The position numbers and the translations under genes were made by a program. From contig JAGWTR010000007.1 of the NCBI GenBank assembly GCA_028868855.1, forward strand, positions 124,001-188,000: DNA of 64,000 nt, read 5' to 3'. Under the pieces are notes generated by a model that did no database searches, was not told the DNA's origin, and saw only the letters and a program-made list of their open reading frames with translations. The stretch comes from Burkholderiales bacterium. Its GTDB lineage: Bacteria; Pseudomonadota; Gammaproteobacteria; Burkholderiales; Burkholderiaceae_C. Below, piece after piece: positions 54,055 through 62,939 of this stretch; position 1 is the stretch's first letter, and each line of letters starts with the position of its first letter.

Positions 54055-57000
54055 TTACGCGGAAAAGGGAAATGGCCCATTGAGCTTGAAAGTGCTTCGC
54101 GGCAAGACGGGCATAGACCAGCTCATGGTGCCTGGCCCCACCATCGACTTCTGCCCTGCTTGCACGGTAATTTGGCCTGGGCACTGGAAGGTGACGCCCC
54201 CGTTCTCGATGATGATGCTTGCGCCGCCAGATACCGCAATGACGATACGTTTGTAAGCTGCCAGGTTGACTACACCATTGGCTGTCTTGATCTCAAGCGT
54301 GCCCTTGGCTGCAATCTGAGCAGTTCCGGCTTGCGCTTGCAGATCAATCGGCCCTTGGGCTGCGATCAGCGTCAAGCCCTTGCCTGCTGCTTCGCTACCT
54401 GGCTGAATGGCCCCCGCCAAGATGCCGATGGCCTGCCCCGTATGGATGCGTGCTTGCCCCCCCACGGCAAAATGCGTGTCCTGCCCGCTGCCGATCGTTG
54501 TGGTGTCGTTGCTGCTCAGGTGTAGGTCTTGCCCTGCCGTGATGCCGATACCCGCCTTGCCAACCATGGCGATGTTGGCGTCGGCCATGTGCGGCACCTT
54601 GTCTTGCCCTGTGCCAGTGTTTTTGCATTGCGCATCGGCCAAAGCGTTTTGCAGACTCGTGTTGCTGACCATGCCACTCAGGCTCTTGGTCAGCGCCGCC
54701 GCAGGTGCCAGCTTGTCGTCCAGCGCGCTTTGATTGGCGCCTGTGCTGCCCGCCGTAGCGGCCAAGCCAACGGTCTGGTGCGTGGTGGTGGCTTGATGGA
54801 AGGCACTGGCCAGTTGCTGCATCTGTTTAGCCAGGGCCATCCCTGCTGCGTTGTCGCCCGCACCTTCTCCGGATTGACCCAAGCCGTTGTTGAGCCCATA
54901 GGTACTCAGCATCACGCCACGCACCGCTCTGAGGCCGCCCCAAGCATCCGTGCGCATCTCGAAGCCCAAGCCTCTGAATGATCCCCGGTGGTTGTCGGCC
55001 TGGTGCAGCAGGTGTCCCATCTGCAGCCATGTCTGGGCCTGCGTGGAGTGCAGTTGCATGCGCCCCTGGTTGGGCGTGTCGTCAAAGACAAGCTGGTTGT
55101 AGCCCTGTCCGCCGAACTCCTTGCTCTTGACGCCACTCAGTGCCCCAGCGTTGTTCTGGCCTTCGGCACCATCGGTTGCGGCACCCGGTGCAGCACCGTG
55201 CCAGGGCGGGCTGTTGCCACCGCTTCCAGAGCCCACCAGATTCATCTGGCCGCTGGGGCTGTGATCGGTGGACGCTGCAAAGGCACTTGTGTCGGACGCG
55301 TCAGCCTGCCCGCCCGGCGTACGGGGGACGCCACCTTCACCCCGCCCGTTATAGAGGCTGGCCTGAACGTAGGGGCGATCGATGTCATTGCTCAAAAAGC
55401 CAACCAGCACCTCATGGCCAATGCGCGGGATGAACTGGTGGCCCATGCCAGGGCCTGACAGGCGCTGCATGACGCGCAGCCAGCAACTGTGATCGCTGTT
55501 GGCTCGCTGGGGCGCATAGGGATTGGATTGCCAGTGGAACTTGACTTTGACCCGCCCGAGCTTGTCGGTATAGAGTTCATCGGCGCCGTTGGGTGTGGTG
55601 CTGCCGTCTGGGCCAACGACGATGGCAGTCTGGGGGCCTAATGCGGTTGGGCGGGGGCGTGGCCGATGGCCGGTGTCGTCCATCAAAACCGCACGCCAGG
55701 GCACACTGCGACGCACCGCCTGGAACTGACATGCATAACCCGTCTCTGCGGCTTGCTGCTGCAAGGCTCTGGTGTCTACGGCCTCCTGGTCCACCGAGAT
55801 GCTGAGTTGCGGCAGTGCGGCTTGCCCCAATGACTTGGCGATGGTGTCACTGAGGTCTTTGGGCAGATTGTTGACCCCATAGGCATCCGTGGTGGTGATG
55901 AAAAATGATTTGTCGTCCGGTGTGAGCCCAAACGCTGACAGCGGGTCCAAAGTGGATTGGGTGATGTACATCCAAGTGCCCGCGCGCAAGGTGCGCACAG
56001 TACCTCGGCCCAACCAAGTCTTGTAGCGGGCCTCATGGGCCTCTTGCAAACGGGTGGCGGTGAACTGGGCTTCGGCCTGGTTGCCAAAGATGTAATCGCC
56101 GGTGGGGTCGTAATTGACCAGCCAGCCTTGCAGGCTGGTGGCTTCGTCGCCACCCCATTGCTGGTTGGTGGGCACATCCGCGGTGATGGCACTGTTGCTG
56201 GCGTAATCCCAGCCTTGCACCACGGTAGCAGTCGGGCCCAGCTTGCGGATGGCGCCCAGAGCCTGGATGCTGTCTTGCACTTCCTGGCTGCTGCTTCGAT
56301 GAAAGCGGATGCCCTGGCCGCCAAGGCTGCTGCCACTGGTCGGATCTTGCGGCTGATTCTTGCTGTCGACGAAGAAAACGACGGTGTGGCCCCCAGGTGC
56401 AGATTCGTCTTCCTCGACGCGCCAGCAGATGCCTTCCTCCGCCAGCAGACGACTCACGAAATCCAGATCGCTCTCACGGTACTGGACGCAGTAAGAGCGC
56501 TCGCCACCGTTGCGGGCAAACAGGCCCTGCGCGACATAGCTGGGCACATCGTCATCCCACTTCCATGCGGCGATCGAGGTGTGGTCAGCGAACACGTCCT
56601 CGACGATGTCAATGATCGATTTGCCCTGCCAGATTCGGCTGCAAAGGGTGTGGCCAAGCAAGGCGATCCAGGGTTGAACCAACAGGCCTTTGCGGGCAAA
56701 TCCGCCATCAGAGCCCAGTGAATCCGCCTCCATGACGTAGCCGCTGCGCCGGGTACGACTGCCATCTGCAAGCGTGGTTTGCAATGTGATGGGACGGGCG
56801 TAGAGCTGCTTGAGCTCGACGTGGGCGTTGAGCACCAACGCGTTGATGTACAAAGCGAAAGGCTGCGACACGGCCTCGTGCAAAACGAAGCTCTCGACCA
56901 TCAAGTCGGCGGGCAGACTGCGTTCGCTGCTGGGTGCGGACAGGGTGTAGAGGCGGGTATCTGTGCCCCACTGGCCAATGATGGAGGCCAAGGCCCCTTG

Positions 57001-57057
57001 AACAGCAGACTGGATGGACGACAGCCCTCCAGCCATGCTCAATGAATCCAGACCCAT
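54055..57057 (-). CDS. vgrG: Type VI secretion tip protein VgrG
   Basis: A 1000-residue VgrG. The N-terminal Rhs/Vgr domain has YCVQYRESDLDFVSRLLAEE with GICWRVEEDE. The gp5-type OB-fold contains DKLGRVKVKFHWQSNPYAPQ, CWLRVMQRLSGPGMGHQFIP and GHEVLVGFLSNDIDRPYVQA. The C-terminal DUF2345 region has glycine-rich beta-spike repeats (GKAGIGITAGQDLHLSSND and others). It forms the puncturing tip of the T6SS tube and should load the following gene product. No other T6SS structural genes are present here, so it must use apparatus encoded elsewhere. Confidence 0.93.
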   Translation of the reverse strand: MGLDSLSMAGGLSSIQSAVQGALASIIGQWGTDTRLYTLSAPSSERSLPADLMVESFVLHEAVSQPFALYINALVLNAHVELKQLYARPITLQTTLADGSRTRRSGYVMEADSLGSDGGFARKGLLVQPWIALLGHTLCSRIWQGKSIIDIVEDVFADHTSIAAWKWDDDVPSYVAQGLFARNGGERSYCVQYRESDLDFVSRLLAEEGICWRVEEDESAPGGHTVVFFVDSKNQPQDPTSGSSLGGQGIRFHRSSSQEVQDSIQALGAIRKLGPTATVVQGWDYASNSAITADVPTNQQWGGDEATSLQGWLVNYDPTGDYIFGNQAEAQFTATRLQEAHEARYKTWLGRGTVRTLRAGTWMYITQSTLDPLSAFGLTPDDKSFFITTTDAYGVNNLPKDLSDTIAKSLGQAALPQLSISVDQEAVDTRALQQQAAETGYACQFQAVRRSVPWRAVLMDDTGHRPRPRPTALGPQTAIVVGPDGSTTPNGADELYTDKLGRVKVKFHWQSNPYAPQRANSDHSCWLRVMQRLSGPGMGHQFIPRIGHEVLVGFLSNDIDRPYVQASLYNGRGEGGVPRTPGGQADASDTSAFAASTDHSPSGQMNLVGSGSGGNSPPWHGAAPGAATDGAEGQNNAGALSGVKSKEFGGQGYNQLVFDDTPNQGRMQLHSTQAQTWLQMGHLLHQADNHRGSFRGLGFEMRTDAWGGLRAVRGVMLSTYGLNNGLGQSGEGAGDNAAGMALAKQMQQLASAFHQATTTHQTVGLAATAGSTGANQSALDDKLAPAAALTKSLSGMVSNTSLQNALADAQCKNTGTGQDKVPHMADANIAMVGKAGIGITAGQDLHLSSNDTTTIGSGQDTHFAVGGQARIHTGQAIGILAGAIQPGSEAAGKGLTLIAAQGPIDLQAQAGTAQIAAKGTLEIKTANGVVNLAAYKRIVIAVSGGASIIIENGGVTFQCPGQITVQAGQKSMVGPGTMSWSMPVLPRSTFKLNGPFPFSA

Positions 57058-57349
57058 ATTGGGTTCCCTGACGTTGCGTTTATTTGTTTGACTTCAACAG
57101 GGGGATTTTCAGGCCTGAACGCACGTCAGGCAGCCCCTCTAAGGTGGGTTCATGTAACCACCTGAAACGTGCGCACCATCTGAATTCAGCTTGACTGATC
57201 ACCACCAGTGGCCGCGTGGGCGGCAGTTCGGCTTGTGGCCGCATTCAGGGGCGGATTCAGCCGGTCAGAGTGATGGACGCAACCCATTGATTGATGTCCC
57301 CAACTGGCCGATGGCCGCGATTCCTGACGAAATCGCAACCAACGGCCAC

Positions 57350-57384
57350 ATTCTTTGTGCTCTGGCAGAGCCAGCACAAAGAAT
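57350..57384. repeat. Imperfect inverted repeat in vgrG upstream region
   Basis: Left arm 57350-57366 and right arm 57370-57384 pair as ATTCTTTGTGCT..GGC with its complement, with a two-base bulge and a three-base loop. There is no T-tract on either strand, so it is not a standard terminator. It could be a cruciform or protein-binding site. Confidence 0.55.
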
Positions 57385-57449
57385 GTTCTGGATGGCTGGG
57401 GACAGCTCGATTTGGTGCTGCGTCCACATCAAGAATGTGACGACAAAGA

Positions 57450-57541
57450 TGTCAACACTGTGCGCTGATGATGTCAACCATGTGCCGACACGATGACGAC
57501 CACTGTGCCAAGTCGGTGTGAACCGTGTGTCAACCTTGTGC
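57450..57541 (+). repeat. Array of about 22-bp-spaced direct repeats
   Basis: Copies of TGTCAACCATGTGCC-like units start at 57450, 57472, 57494 and 57517, with a fifth at 57528. The first three are spaced exactly 22 bp (two helical turns). The array lies in the 578-bp gene-free stretch 57058-57635 between the divergent vgrG and lipoprotein genes. It resembles an iteron or cooperative operator array but is unrelated in sequence to the iterons beside RepA. Confidence 0.65.
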
Positions 57542-57635
57542 CACTCAGTGTGTTGGCCATCGTTCGCATGCGCTAATCTCCGAGGCCTGAGGCTGGCCTC
57601 AGGACCATCAAAAAATACTCAAGGGATCAAGCAAT

Positions 57636-58229
57636 ATGCAAGTGACTCATCTCGTTCGCGCCGCTATCGTGGTGGCAACCGCCATGGCCTTGACCGGGTG
57701 TCTGGTGCCAGAAAAATTCAATGCATCGGTAACCGTTCGCCCTGATGGGGCCTATACCTACAAATACCAGGGCACAGCAGTTCACATGCTGGCGGCCATG
57801 GAGATCAAGAAAAGCGGCAGCTTGAGCGCCAAGGCGGAAAGCCAACTCAAGGCTGATGCCGAGAAGGCGGCAAAGGCACCTGGCGTCAAGAAGCTGACTT
57901 ATCAAGGTTCTGGTCGATATGAGGTTTCTGTTGATCGTGATTTGAGGGTGGGTCAACGCTCAGAAGTTTTGGGTATCGTCTCCCTGACCAAGTCGAAGGA
58001 CGGCGTTTACACCTTGTCTGGCTCTCAGCTTAAAGAGAAAGAACGCTCCGAGCTGATGGGTCTTGGCATCAAGGTAGATGGCGCGGTGGAGGTGACTTTG
58101 CCCGGCAATGCCAAGGTGCTGACGCAAAATGCAAGCGGTACGCCCGGCCTTTTTTCAAAGGCCTATTCGTGGAAGGTCAATGGCTATGACGCCAAGCCCA
58201 TGATGACCTTCACACTCCCAGGTGGTTAA
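57636..58229 (+). CDS. Hypothetical lipoprotein
   Basis: A 197-residue predicted lipoprotein with the signal peptide MQVTHLVRAAIVVATAMALT and lipobox LTGC (Cys22). The mature part begins LVPEKFNASVTVRPDGAYTY, resembling the beta-rich start of LppM-like domains, then a charged helix and further strands ending with YSWKVNGYDAKPMMTFTLPG. The function is unknown. It is divergent from vgrG and its end overlaps the recombinase-helicase chimera gene by 4 bp. Confidence 0.65.
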   Translation: MQVTHLVRAAIVVATAMALTGCLVPEKFNASVTVRPDGAYTYKYQGTAVHMLAAMEIKKSGSLSAKAESQLKADAEKAAKAPGVKKLTYQGSGRYEVSVDRDLRVGQRSEVLGIVSLTKSKDGVYTLSGSQLKEKERSELMGLGIKVDGAVEVTLPGNAKVLTQNASGTPGLFSKAYSWKVNGYDAKPMMTFTLPGG

Positions 58230-61200
58230 GCCGTGATGCTTGGTCGTGACGCCTTCAGCTTCTCAAGTATGGCCTGCGGCTCAGTCAACTTGACCAACTC
58301 ACCCATGCTGCCATCGTCATTGATCCAACGCAGGTGATTGCCGTATGGCGTGATGAACAAGACCTTGCCATAGGCCGCCGGGAAATGCTGGGACTTGCGA
58401 GCGGCATCTTTGGTGCTCTCTTTGGTTTCCAGCAGGCGCTGCATGGGGGCTTGGCCTGCCTCGTGCGACACGCACACCACAAAGTCCGGGTAGAAATAGT
58501 GTTCGTGCTCTGCACGCACCACTCGCACTGAGTAAGGCTTTTTGTCGGGGTTGCGGTGCCACCAGTGCACGAAGTCAGCTTCGTCCAATGCCCTGGCAAA
58601 CGCCAGTTCCAGCGTGTTGAGCTTGACCCAGCCGTCATAGCGGCCCACGCTGAAAGTGGCGCCATCGTCCAGCTTAAAAACTTGGTCTGCCCACCAGTGC
58701 CGCTCGTCCATGAACAGCACGGTCTCTACGTCTTGCGCATCTTCGGTGGATGGCGGCAGTACGCCATAGATGTTCTTGCTGGACTCCTCCAGTGCGATGT
58801 CCTCAGGGAAGATCATCACATCCGGAAGGGGCTGTGCATCCACCTGTTTGGCTTGGTTAGCAATGGCTTGGAAGATGGCCTCGCGCAACTCTTGAGCGCT
58901 ATCCCGGATGACCCAGTGCGCGGCATCTCGTGTCAGTCGCAACAGGTCACTGCCTGTCAATGCCGTGTCCGAGGGCGTCAATGCCAGAGCAGCATCCAGG
59001 GTGGGCCTCAAGCGGGCAGACAGAGCCTGCACGATGATGCGGTAATCCTCTTCCTCGGCGTGTGGCAACTCTTCCAGGGCAGCCATGGCTTCGCGAGCCA
59101 ACGCGGCCCGGTCCGTGACAACCTGGATGGATTCCTCGTACTTGGTTCCAAGGGTCAGCTCTTTGTGCAGCTCTTTCTGCCGGATTCGGTTGAGCGCTGC
59201 GTGCACGGCCGTTTGAGCGAGCGTGGCGCTGATGTCCAGGGTCTGCGCCACCTGCAGCGAGATGGCTGACAGATCGACCAGAGAGGGCTTTTCTTCCGAT
59301 TTCAGGGCGGTACCCAAGGTCGGAAGGTGGGCCTTCCGATGAAAGGTCTTCAGGCGGTTTTCGCTCAAGGCTTCCAGCACCTCATCTCGCGTGCGCGGCT
59401 TGCCTGCGCGAGCAGGCTTCTTCTGAGTTGGGTCACCGACGGTTGTGTCAAACGACCACGTGGCATCACCAAACAGATCTTGACCCGAGGGCTGAGGCGT
59501 AGCGCCATCGTGGTGAGCTTGCCACTCAGGGGAGGGCTGTACTGAGTCCGATGTCGCAGGAGGCGCGACGCCTGACGACCCTGGCAACCCGAGGTTGTAG
59601 CTCAGGGGCTGATCAGGCGTCGGACGGTTGGTGTAGACCACGCCTCCGGCCACGGTATGCCTTGTCAGCAGCTTTTCGGTCTGGCCTTCAAGCTGGCTCT
59701 TGACCGCGCTGGTGGCCTGCACCGCCGTCTCAAAGCCTGCTTGCGCCTGGGCATTGCCCAGGTAGACATAAGCAGTGTTCAGTTCGGCTGGGATGGCTTG
59801 CGGCTTCGGGAAGCCGTCGCGAACCTGGCGCGCCACGCGCATGACGCGGCCAATGAACTGCATGGCAAAGTCAGTGTCGTTCACCGGCTTTGTACTGGCC
59901 AGTACAAAGGCACGCGGTGCATCAAAGCCCGTGCCTGCTGATTGTTTGAAGATCAGCACCTGCTTGGTGGTGTCGTTGGCAATGGCGGCCATCAAGATTG
60001 GGTCAGGCTCGTCGGCAGAGTGCTTACCAATGGCCTCGGGAGGCACATGGCACTGGCGCATCAACTCGTCTGCGGCCTCGTCCACCGTGCGCTCACCGTT
60101 GGCCACCTGCACAAGCAGCAGTGGGGTGCAGGCAATGCCTGCTTGTTTGAGCTGTTGGCCAATCAGCACGTTGCGAGCCCAGGCCTGGCGCAGCACCGTG
60201 CGGCGCAAGTCGGTCACCTGCTGCATGGTGGTGCCCAGGCTGTAGACCACGGCCTCGATGTACTGCTTATTCAGGCGAGCCTTGACCACGTCGTCACGGC
60301 TGACTTCAACCGCAATGGGGGTCAAGGCCTGACTACCTGACGCCTGGTTGGCTGTGCCGTACAGGCGCCGTGTTTTGCACGATAGGTGTCCCAACCCTCG
60401 GCTCGCTGCATCCTCGCCAAGCATGGCCTTCAGGTCTGCTGCCCACTGGTGGCGGAAACAATAGGCGGTAACCGAAGCATGGTGTTCGGGCCAGAGCTTT
60501 CGGGCGATTCTGCGAACTTCCACTGTGAAATTGACGGGGCTCTTGATCTGAACCTTCATGGCCGTGGCGCCATGCCTGCGCCACCTTTCACGCAAGGCGT
60601 CCACGAGCGGGTGAGGGTCGTCGGCACGGTACAGCACATCGCGTGACGGCTGGCCCTGGCTCGCCTTGACCTTGGCGCCTTCAACGCGGATGTTGATGGC
60701 ATTGGTCTGCCGCGCGTCATCGTAGCCATAACCAATGAGCACCCCTCGCGCCAATTCCTCAGGCCTGCAACCGGTCAGCGCGCAGATCAGCATCGGAAGG
60801 GCGTAGCGGCCACTTGCCGCCGCCTGAAACATCTGAGTGCGCCAGCCTGTAGGCAGGCCGCGAAGCGCCTGGCGCTTGCTTTTGCGGCGGGTGCGAGCAG
60901 CCGACAGGCCCTTTGCTTGCACGTCCGAGACTGAGTGAATGATGCCCAGTATGTGCGCGAGATCTGGCCCGAGATTGACCGGGCTCTGGCCCTGGGTGCG
61001 TTCGATCTCGGCCGTCTTCAGTGCGTCTTGGACGCTGGCAAAACAGTAGTAACGCAGCGCTGCCAGACGCTTGAAGTAGGTGGAGGGTCGGGTTGTGTCC
61101 AGGATGGCAGCTTGCAGGCCGCCGTTGGTGCCAGCAGATCGATTGATCAGCATCTGCGCTGTCTGGATGTACTCGGCCTTGGTTTTATCTGAGGGTGAGC

Positions 61201-61285
61201 CGAATCGCCCACCTTTGGGCGCAATGGACAGGAGTGCCTGAGTGCACTGCTGCGTCAGCTCCAGCAGGGTTTGATGTTCCGTCAT
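58226..61285 (-). CDS. Chimeric protein: tyrosine-recombinase-like domain fused to helicase C-terminal lobe and PD-(D/E)XK nuclease
   Basis: One uninterrupted 1019-residue frame. Residues about 1-312 look like a tyrosine recombinase: Arg174 in CALTGCRPEELARG, Arg278 in TAYCFRHQWAADL (the HxxR His is Tyr275), His300 in RGLGHLSCKTRRLYG and Tyr309. From about residue 325 the protein matches the C-terminal half of type III restriction-like SF2 helicases: motif V SAGTGFDAPRAFVLAST near 449 and motif VI QFIGRVMRVAR near 476. The C-terminus has a PD-(D/E)XK pattern, HYFYPDFVV then RLLETKES. No Walker A or DEAD box exists, so the first RecA lobe is missing. Neither a DNA methylase nor a second helicase gene is near. 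Confidence 0.8.
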   Translation of the reverse strand: MTEHQTLLELTQQCTQALLSIAPKGGRFGSPSDKTKAEYIQTAQMLINRSAGTNGGLQAAILDTTRPSTYFKRLAALRYYCFASVQDALKTAEIERTQGQSPVNLGPDLAHILGIIHSVSDVQAKGLSAARTRRKSKRQALRGLPTGWRTQMFQAAASGRYALPMLICALTGCRPEELARGVLIGYGYDDARQTNAINIRVEGAKVKASQGQPSRDVLYRADDPHPLVDALRERWRRHGATAMKVQIKSPVNFTVEVRRIARKLWPEHHASVTAYCFRHQWAADLKAMLGEDAASRGLGHLSCKTRRLYGTANQASGSQALTPIAVEVSRDDVVKARLNKQYIEAVVYSLGTTMQQVTDLRRTVLRQAWARNVLIGQQLKQAGIACTPLLLVQVANGERTVDEAADELMRQCHVPPEAIGKHSADEPDPILMAAIANDTTKQVLIFKQSAGTGFDAPRAFVLASTKPVNDTDFAMQFIGRVMRVARQVRDGFPKPQAIPAELNTAYVYLGNAQAQAGFETAVQATSAVKSQLEGQTEKLLTRHTVAGGVVYTNRPTPDQPLSYNLGLPGSSGVAPPATSDSVQPSPEWQAHHDGATPQPSGQDLFGDATWSFDTTVGDPTQKKPARAGKPRTRDEVLEALSENRLKTFHRKAHLPTLGTALKSEEKPSLVDLSAISLQVAQTLDISATLAQTAVHAALNRIRQKELHKELTLGTKYEESIQVVTDRAALAREAMAALEELPHAEEEDYRIIVQALSARLRPTLDAALALTPSDTALTGSDLLRLTRDAAHWVIRDSAQELREAIFQAIANQAKQVDAQPLPDVMIFPEDIALEESSKNIYGVLPPSTEDAQDVETVLFMDERHWWADQVFKLDDGATFSVGRYDGWVKLNTLELAFARALDEADFVHWWHRNPDKKPYSVRVVRAEHEHYFYPDFVVCVSHEAGQAPMQRLLETKESTKDAARKSQHFPAAYGKVLFITPYGNHLRWINDDGSMGELVKLTEPQAILEKLKASRPSITA

Positions 61286-61599
61286 GGATGTGCTTTTCGT
61301 TGGCAGGGCTTGCCCACAATTTGCAGGGCAGCCACTACCAGTGGTGTTCCTATTTGTTCAAGCTACGTGCAGCTACTTGCTCGACACCTGAGCGGGCGGG
61401 AGGCCAACGCACGGAGGGGCAGCGAGTGAAGACACGTTCGTTTTTGGCGAGTGATCACACGCTGCCTGGTGAGCGATGACACGCTGATTGGCGAGTGATC
61501 ACACGTGGACAAGTTGCCGTGAGCCGGTGTTCTCGGGGTAAATGACCGCATCTTGGTCAGCGAGTGATCACACGTGGATAAGTCTCTCAATTCACAGGG
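61286..61599. other. Probable plasmid-type replication origin
   Basis: This 314-bp gene-free stretch lies directly downstream of repA (on the minus strand). It contains four GCGAGTGATCACACG-type iterons and DnaA-box-like GTGGATAA/GTGGACAA sequences at 61504-61511 and 61573-61580. Together with an adjacent RepA gene this is the usual structure of a theta-replicating iteron plasmid origin. Confidence 0.7.
61446..61580 (+). repeat. Four 22-bp-phased iterons
   Basis: Copies begin at 61446, 61468, 61490 and 61559. The first three are exactly 22 bp apart. Copies 1, 3 and 4 share GCGAGTGATCACACG; copy 2 has three changes. Copies 3 and 4 continue into CGTGGACAAG and CGTGGATAAG, one mismatch from a DnaA box (TGTGGATAA) in copy 4. 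The core contains the palindrome GTGATCAC. Confidence 0.85.
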
Positions 61600-62547
61600 C
61601 TATCCACTGCCTGTCGCTGCTGGCTTGGGGTGTATCAGCACGCCAGCATGGATCACGATGCATTTGTCGTCTGTTGAGTCTGAGACAAGGTCATGGAGCT
61701 CTGGGTAATAAGCGGCCACCTTTCGAAGCTGCTTTTTGAAATTTGATTTGAAGTCCTTCAATTGCCGTTTCGTGGGCCCTGAGTAGTCAGCGCCTAGTTG
61801 ATTCATGAGTTGCTCCCAAGGTATTTCTGTGTGCTTTCTTTGGGATCTGTTGAGTGTGTATGTTCGATAAATTGTCCACAGGTATATGTCCATGGCCAGC
61901 GGGGATCGTGTGAGTTTTCTGTAAACAGAGAACTTCAGCGGGACACTGCTCCTGCAGATGGCTCGATAAAAGCCATCGGAAACAGTGATTGTGTTTTTCC
62001 ATGGTGATCCTTTTTGGGGATCGATAGGGTCCCAGAGGATGTCAAGAGAGTCGGTAACAAGGAGCCTCTTCGATGACTCTCTGGGTATTTGATCCAGCCG
62101 CTCAAGTGAAATGGTGCAGCAAAATAGCCGCATGGCTTGGTCCTTGAATCGCTCAATGGTGCCTGTGTCCTTTGAATTCAGCCCAATTTTCTTCATCCAT
62201 TCAGTTTGGTTTTTGCCGATGTCAATGACCTGTGATTTGGTTTTTTTGACCTCGGTGCACAGCCAAGCAAGGATCAATCGAGGGATTGGGCCGTAAGGTA
62301 TACCGAATCGAGGAGAGGTCGGAGAAATGGTCAGGCGCATCAGTCGATTGCTTCTGCTGAAATGCGCTCCCGGCTTGTCGTCGGGGTTGCTGTGGGGCAG
62401 CGTTGTCTGCACAAGAAAATTTGCCATATAGCAATCGGGCTGACGCCAATTCGCCGTGCCCTGCAATTCGACGGCATGGTTGATGATTCCAGTGTGGGCC
62501 GGACATATCAATGAGCCAGTCTTGCGGCTATTGTTGGTGGAAGTCAT
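61600..62547 (-). CDS. repA: Plasmid replication initiator, RepA family
   Basis: A 315-residue protein of the plasmid-encoded RepA family (RepA_C type). The family core is clear: FGIPYGPIPRLILAWLCTEV with KKTKSQVIDIG, then WMKKIGLNSKDTGTIERFKD and QAMRLFCCTISL. Later come FKLT-type segments (VYRKLTRSPLAMDIYLWTIY) and IPWEQLMNQLGADY. It would bind the iterons just downstream and start theta replication. The ATG has an excellent GGAGGTCAACA site and overlaps the stop of the preceding HTH gene. Confidence 0.88.
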   Translation of the reverse strand: MTSTNNSRKTGSLICPAHTGIINHAVELQGTANWRQPDCYMANFLVQTTLPHSNPDDKPGAHFSRSNRLMRLTISPTSPRFGIPYGPIPRLILAWLCTEVKKTKSQVIDIGKNQTEWMKKIGLNSKDTGTIERFKDQAMRLFCCTISLERLDQIPRESSKRLLVTDSLDILWDPIDPQKGSPWKNTITVSDGFYRAICRSSVPLKFSVYRKLTRSPLAMDIYLWTIYRTYTLNRSQRKHTEIPWEQLMNQLGADYSGPTKRQLKDFKSNFKKQLRKVAAYYPELHDLVSDSTDDKCIVIHAGVLIHPKPAATGSG

Positions 62548-62867
62548 TGTTGACCTCCATTCTCAGCGTCTTGCTGTTGCCAACGCTGCATATTCAATTG
62601 CTCAGCCTTGGTTGGGCGGCCACGCGGGCGTTTGGCCGGTGGCGGACATGCTGGTCGATTGGATTGAATCCAATCCATGACCTCATCACGAAACCAACAT
62701 AATCTTCGGCTGCCAGGCATTTTCCAGGGCCGTGGAATCAGGTGTTGGTATTTCTCATTGGTTGAGCAAGTTCGGATGGTTGTGGCTGTTTTTCCGATGA
62801 TTTCGGACAAATCTTCGACGAACAGAACTTCCCGCTGCCCAGGGACTGCGCAAATAGATTTCTTCAT
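62544..62867 (-). CDS. Small DNA-binding protein upstream of repA
   Basis: A 107-residue protein. Residues about 12-70 resemble an AlpA/MerR-like winged HTH: VLFVEDLSEIIGKTATTIRT, then LIPRPWKMPGSRRLCWFRDE and VMDWIQSN. The tail is basic and AT-hook-like (KRPRGRPTKAEQL). Genes of this type often precede repA on plasmids and may control copy number or excision. ATG 62867 follows GGGGAAA; a GTG at 62876 is possible. Its stop overlaps the repA start. Confidence 0.75.
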   Translation of the reverse strand: MKKSICAVPGQREVLFVEDLSEIIGKTATTIRTCSTNEKYQHLIPRPWKMPGSRRLCWFRDEVMDWIQSNRPACPPPAKRPRGRPTKAEQLNMQRWQQQDAENGGQQ

Positions 62868-62939
62868 TTTCCCCACCGATGGTTGGGCACGCGAACCATG
62901 GTCGCGAATCGGTGGCGCGCATCAGCGCCACCCCGTCAG

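Noticed and set aside
57450-57541. CRISPR array
   Set aside because: Repeats are short, imperfect and 22 bp apart with no room for spacers, and no cas genes are nearby.
58226-61285. Intact type III restriction enzyme
   Set aside because: The Walker A and DEAD-box lobe is missing, the N-terminus is recombinase-like, and no modification methylase gene is adjacent.
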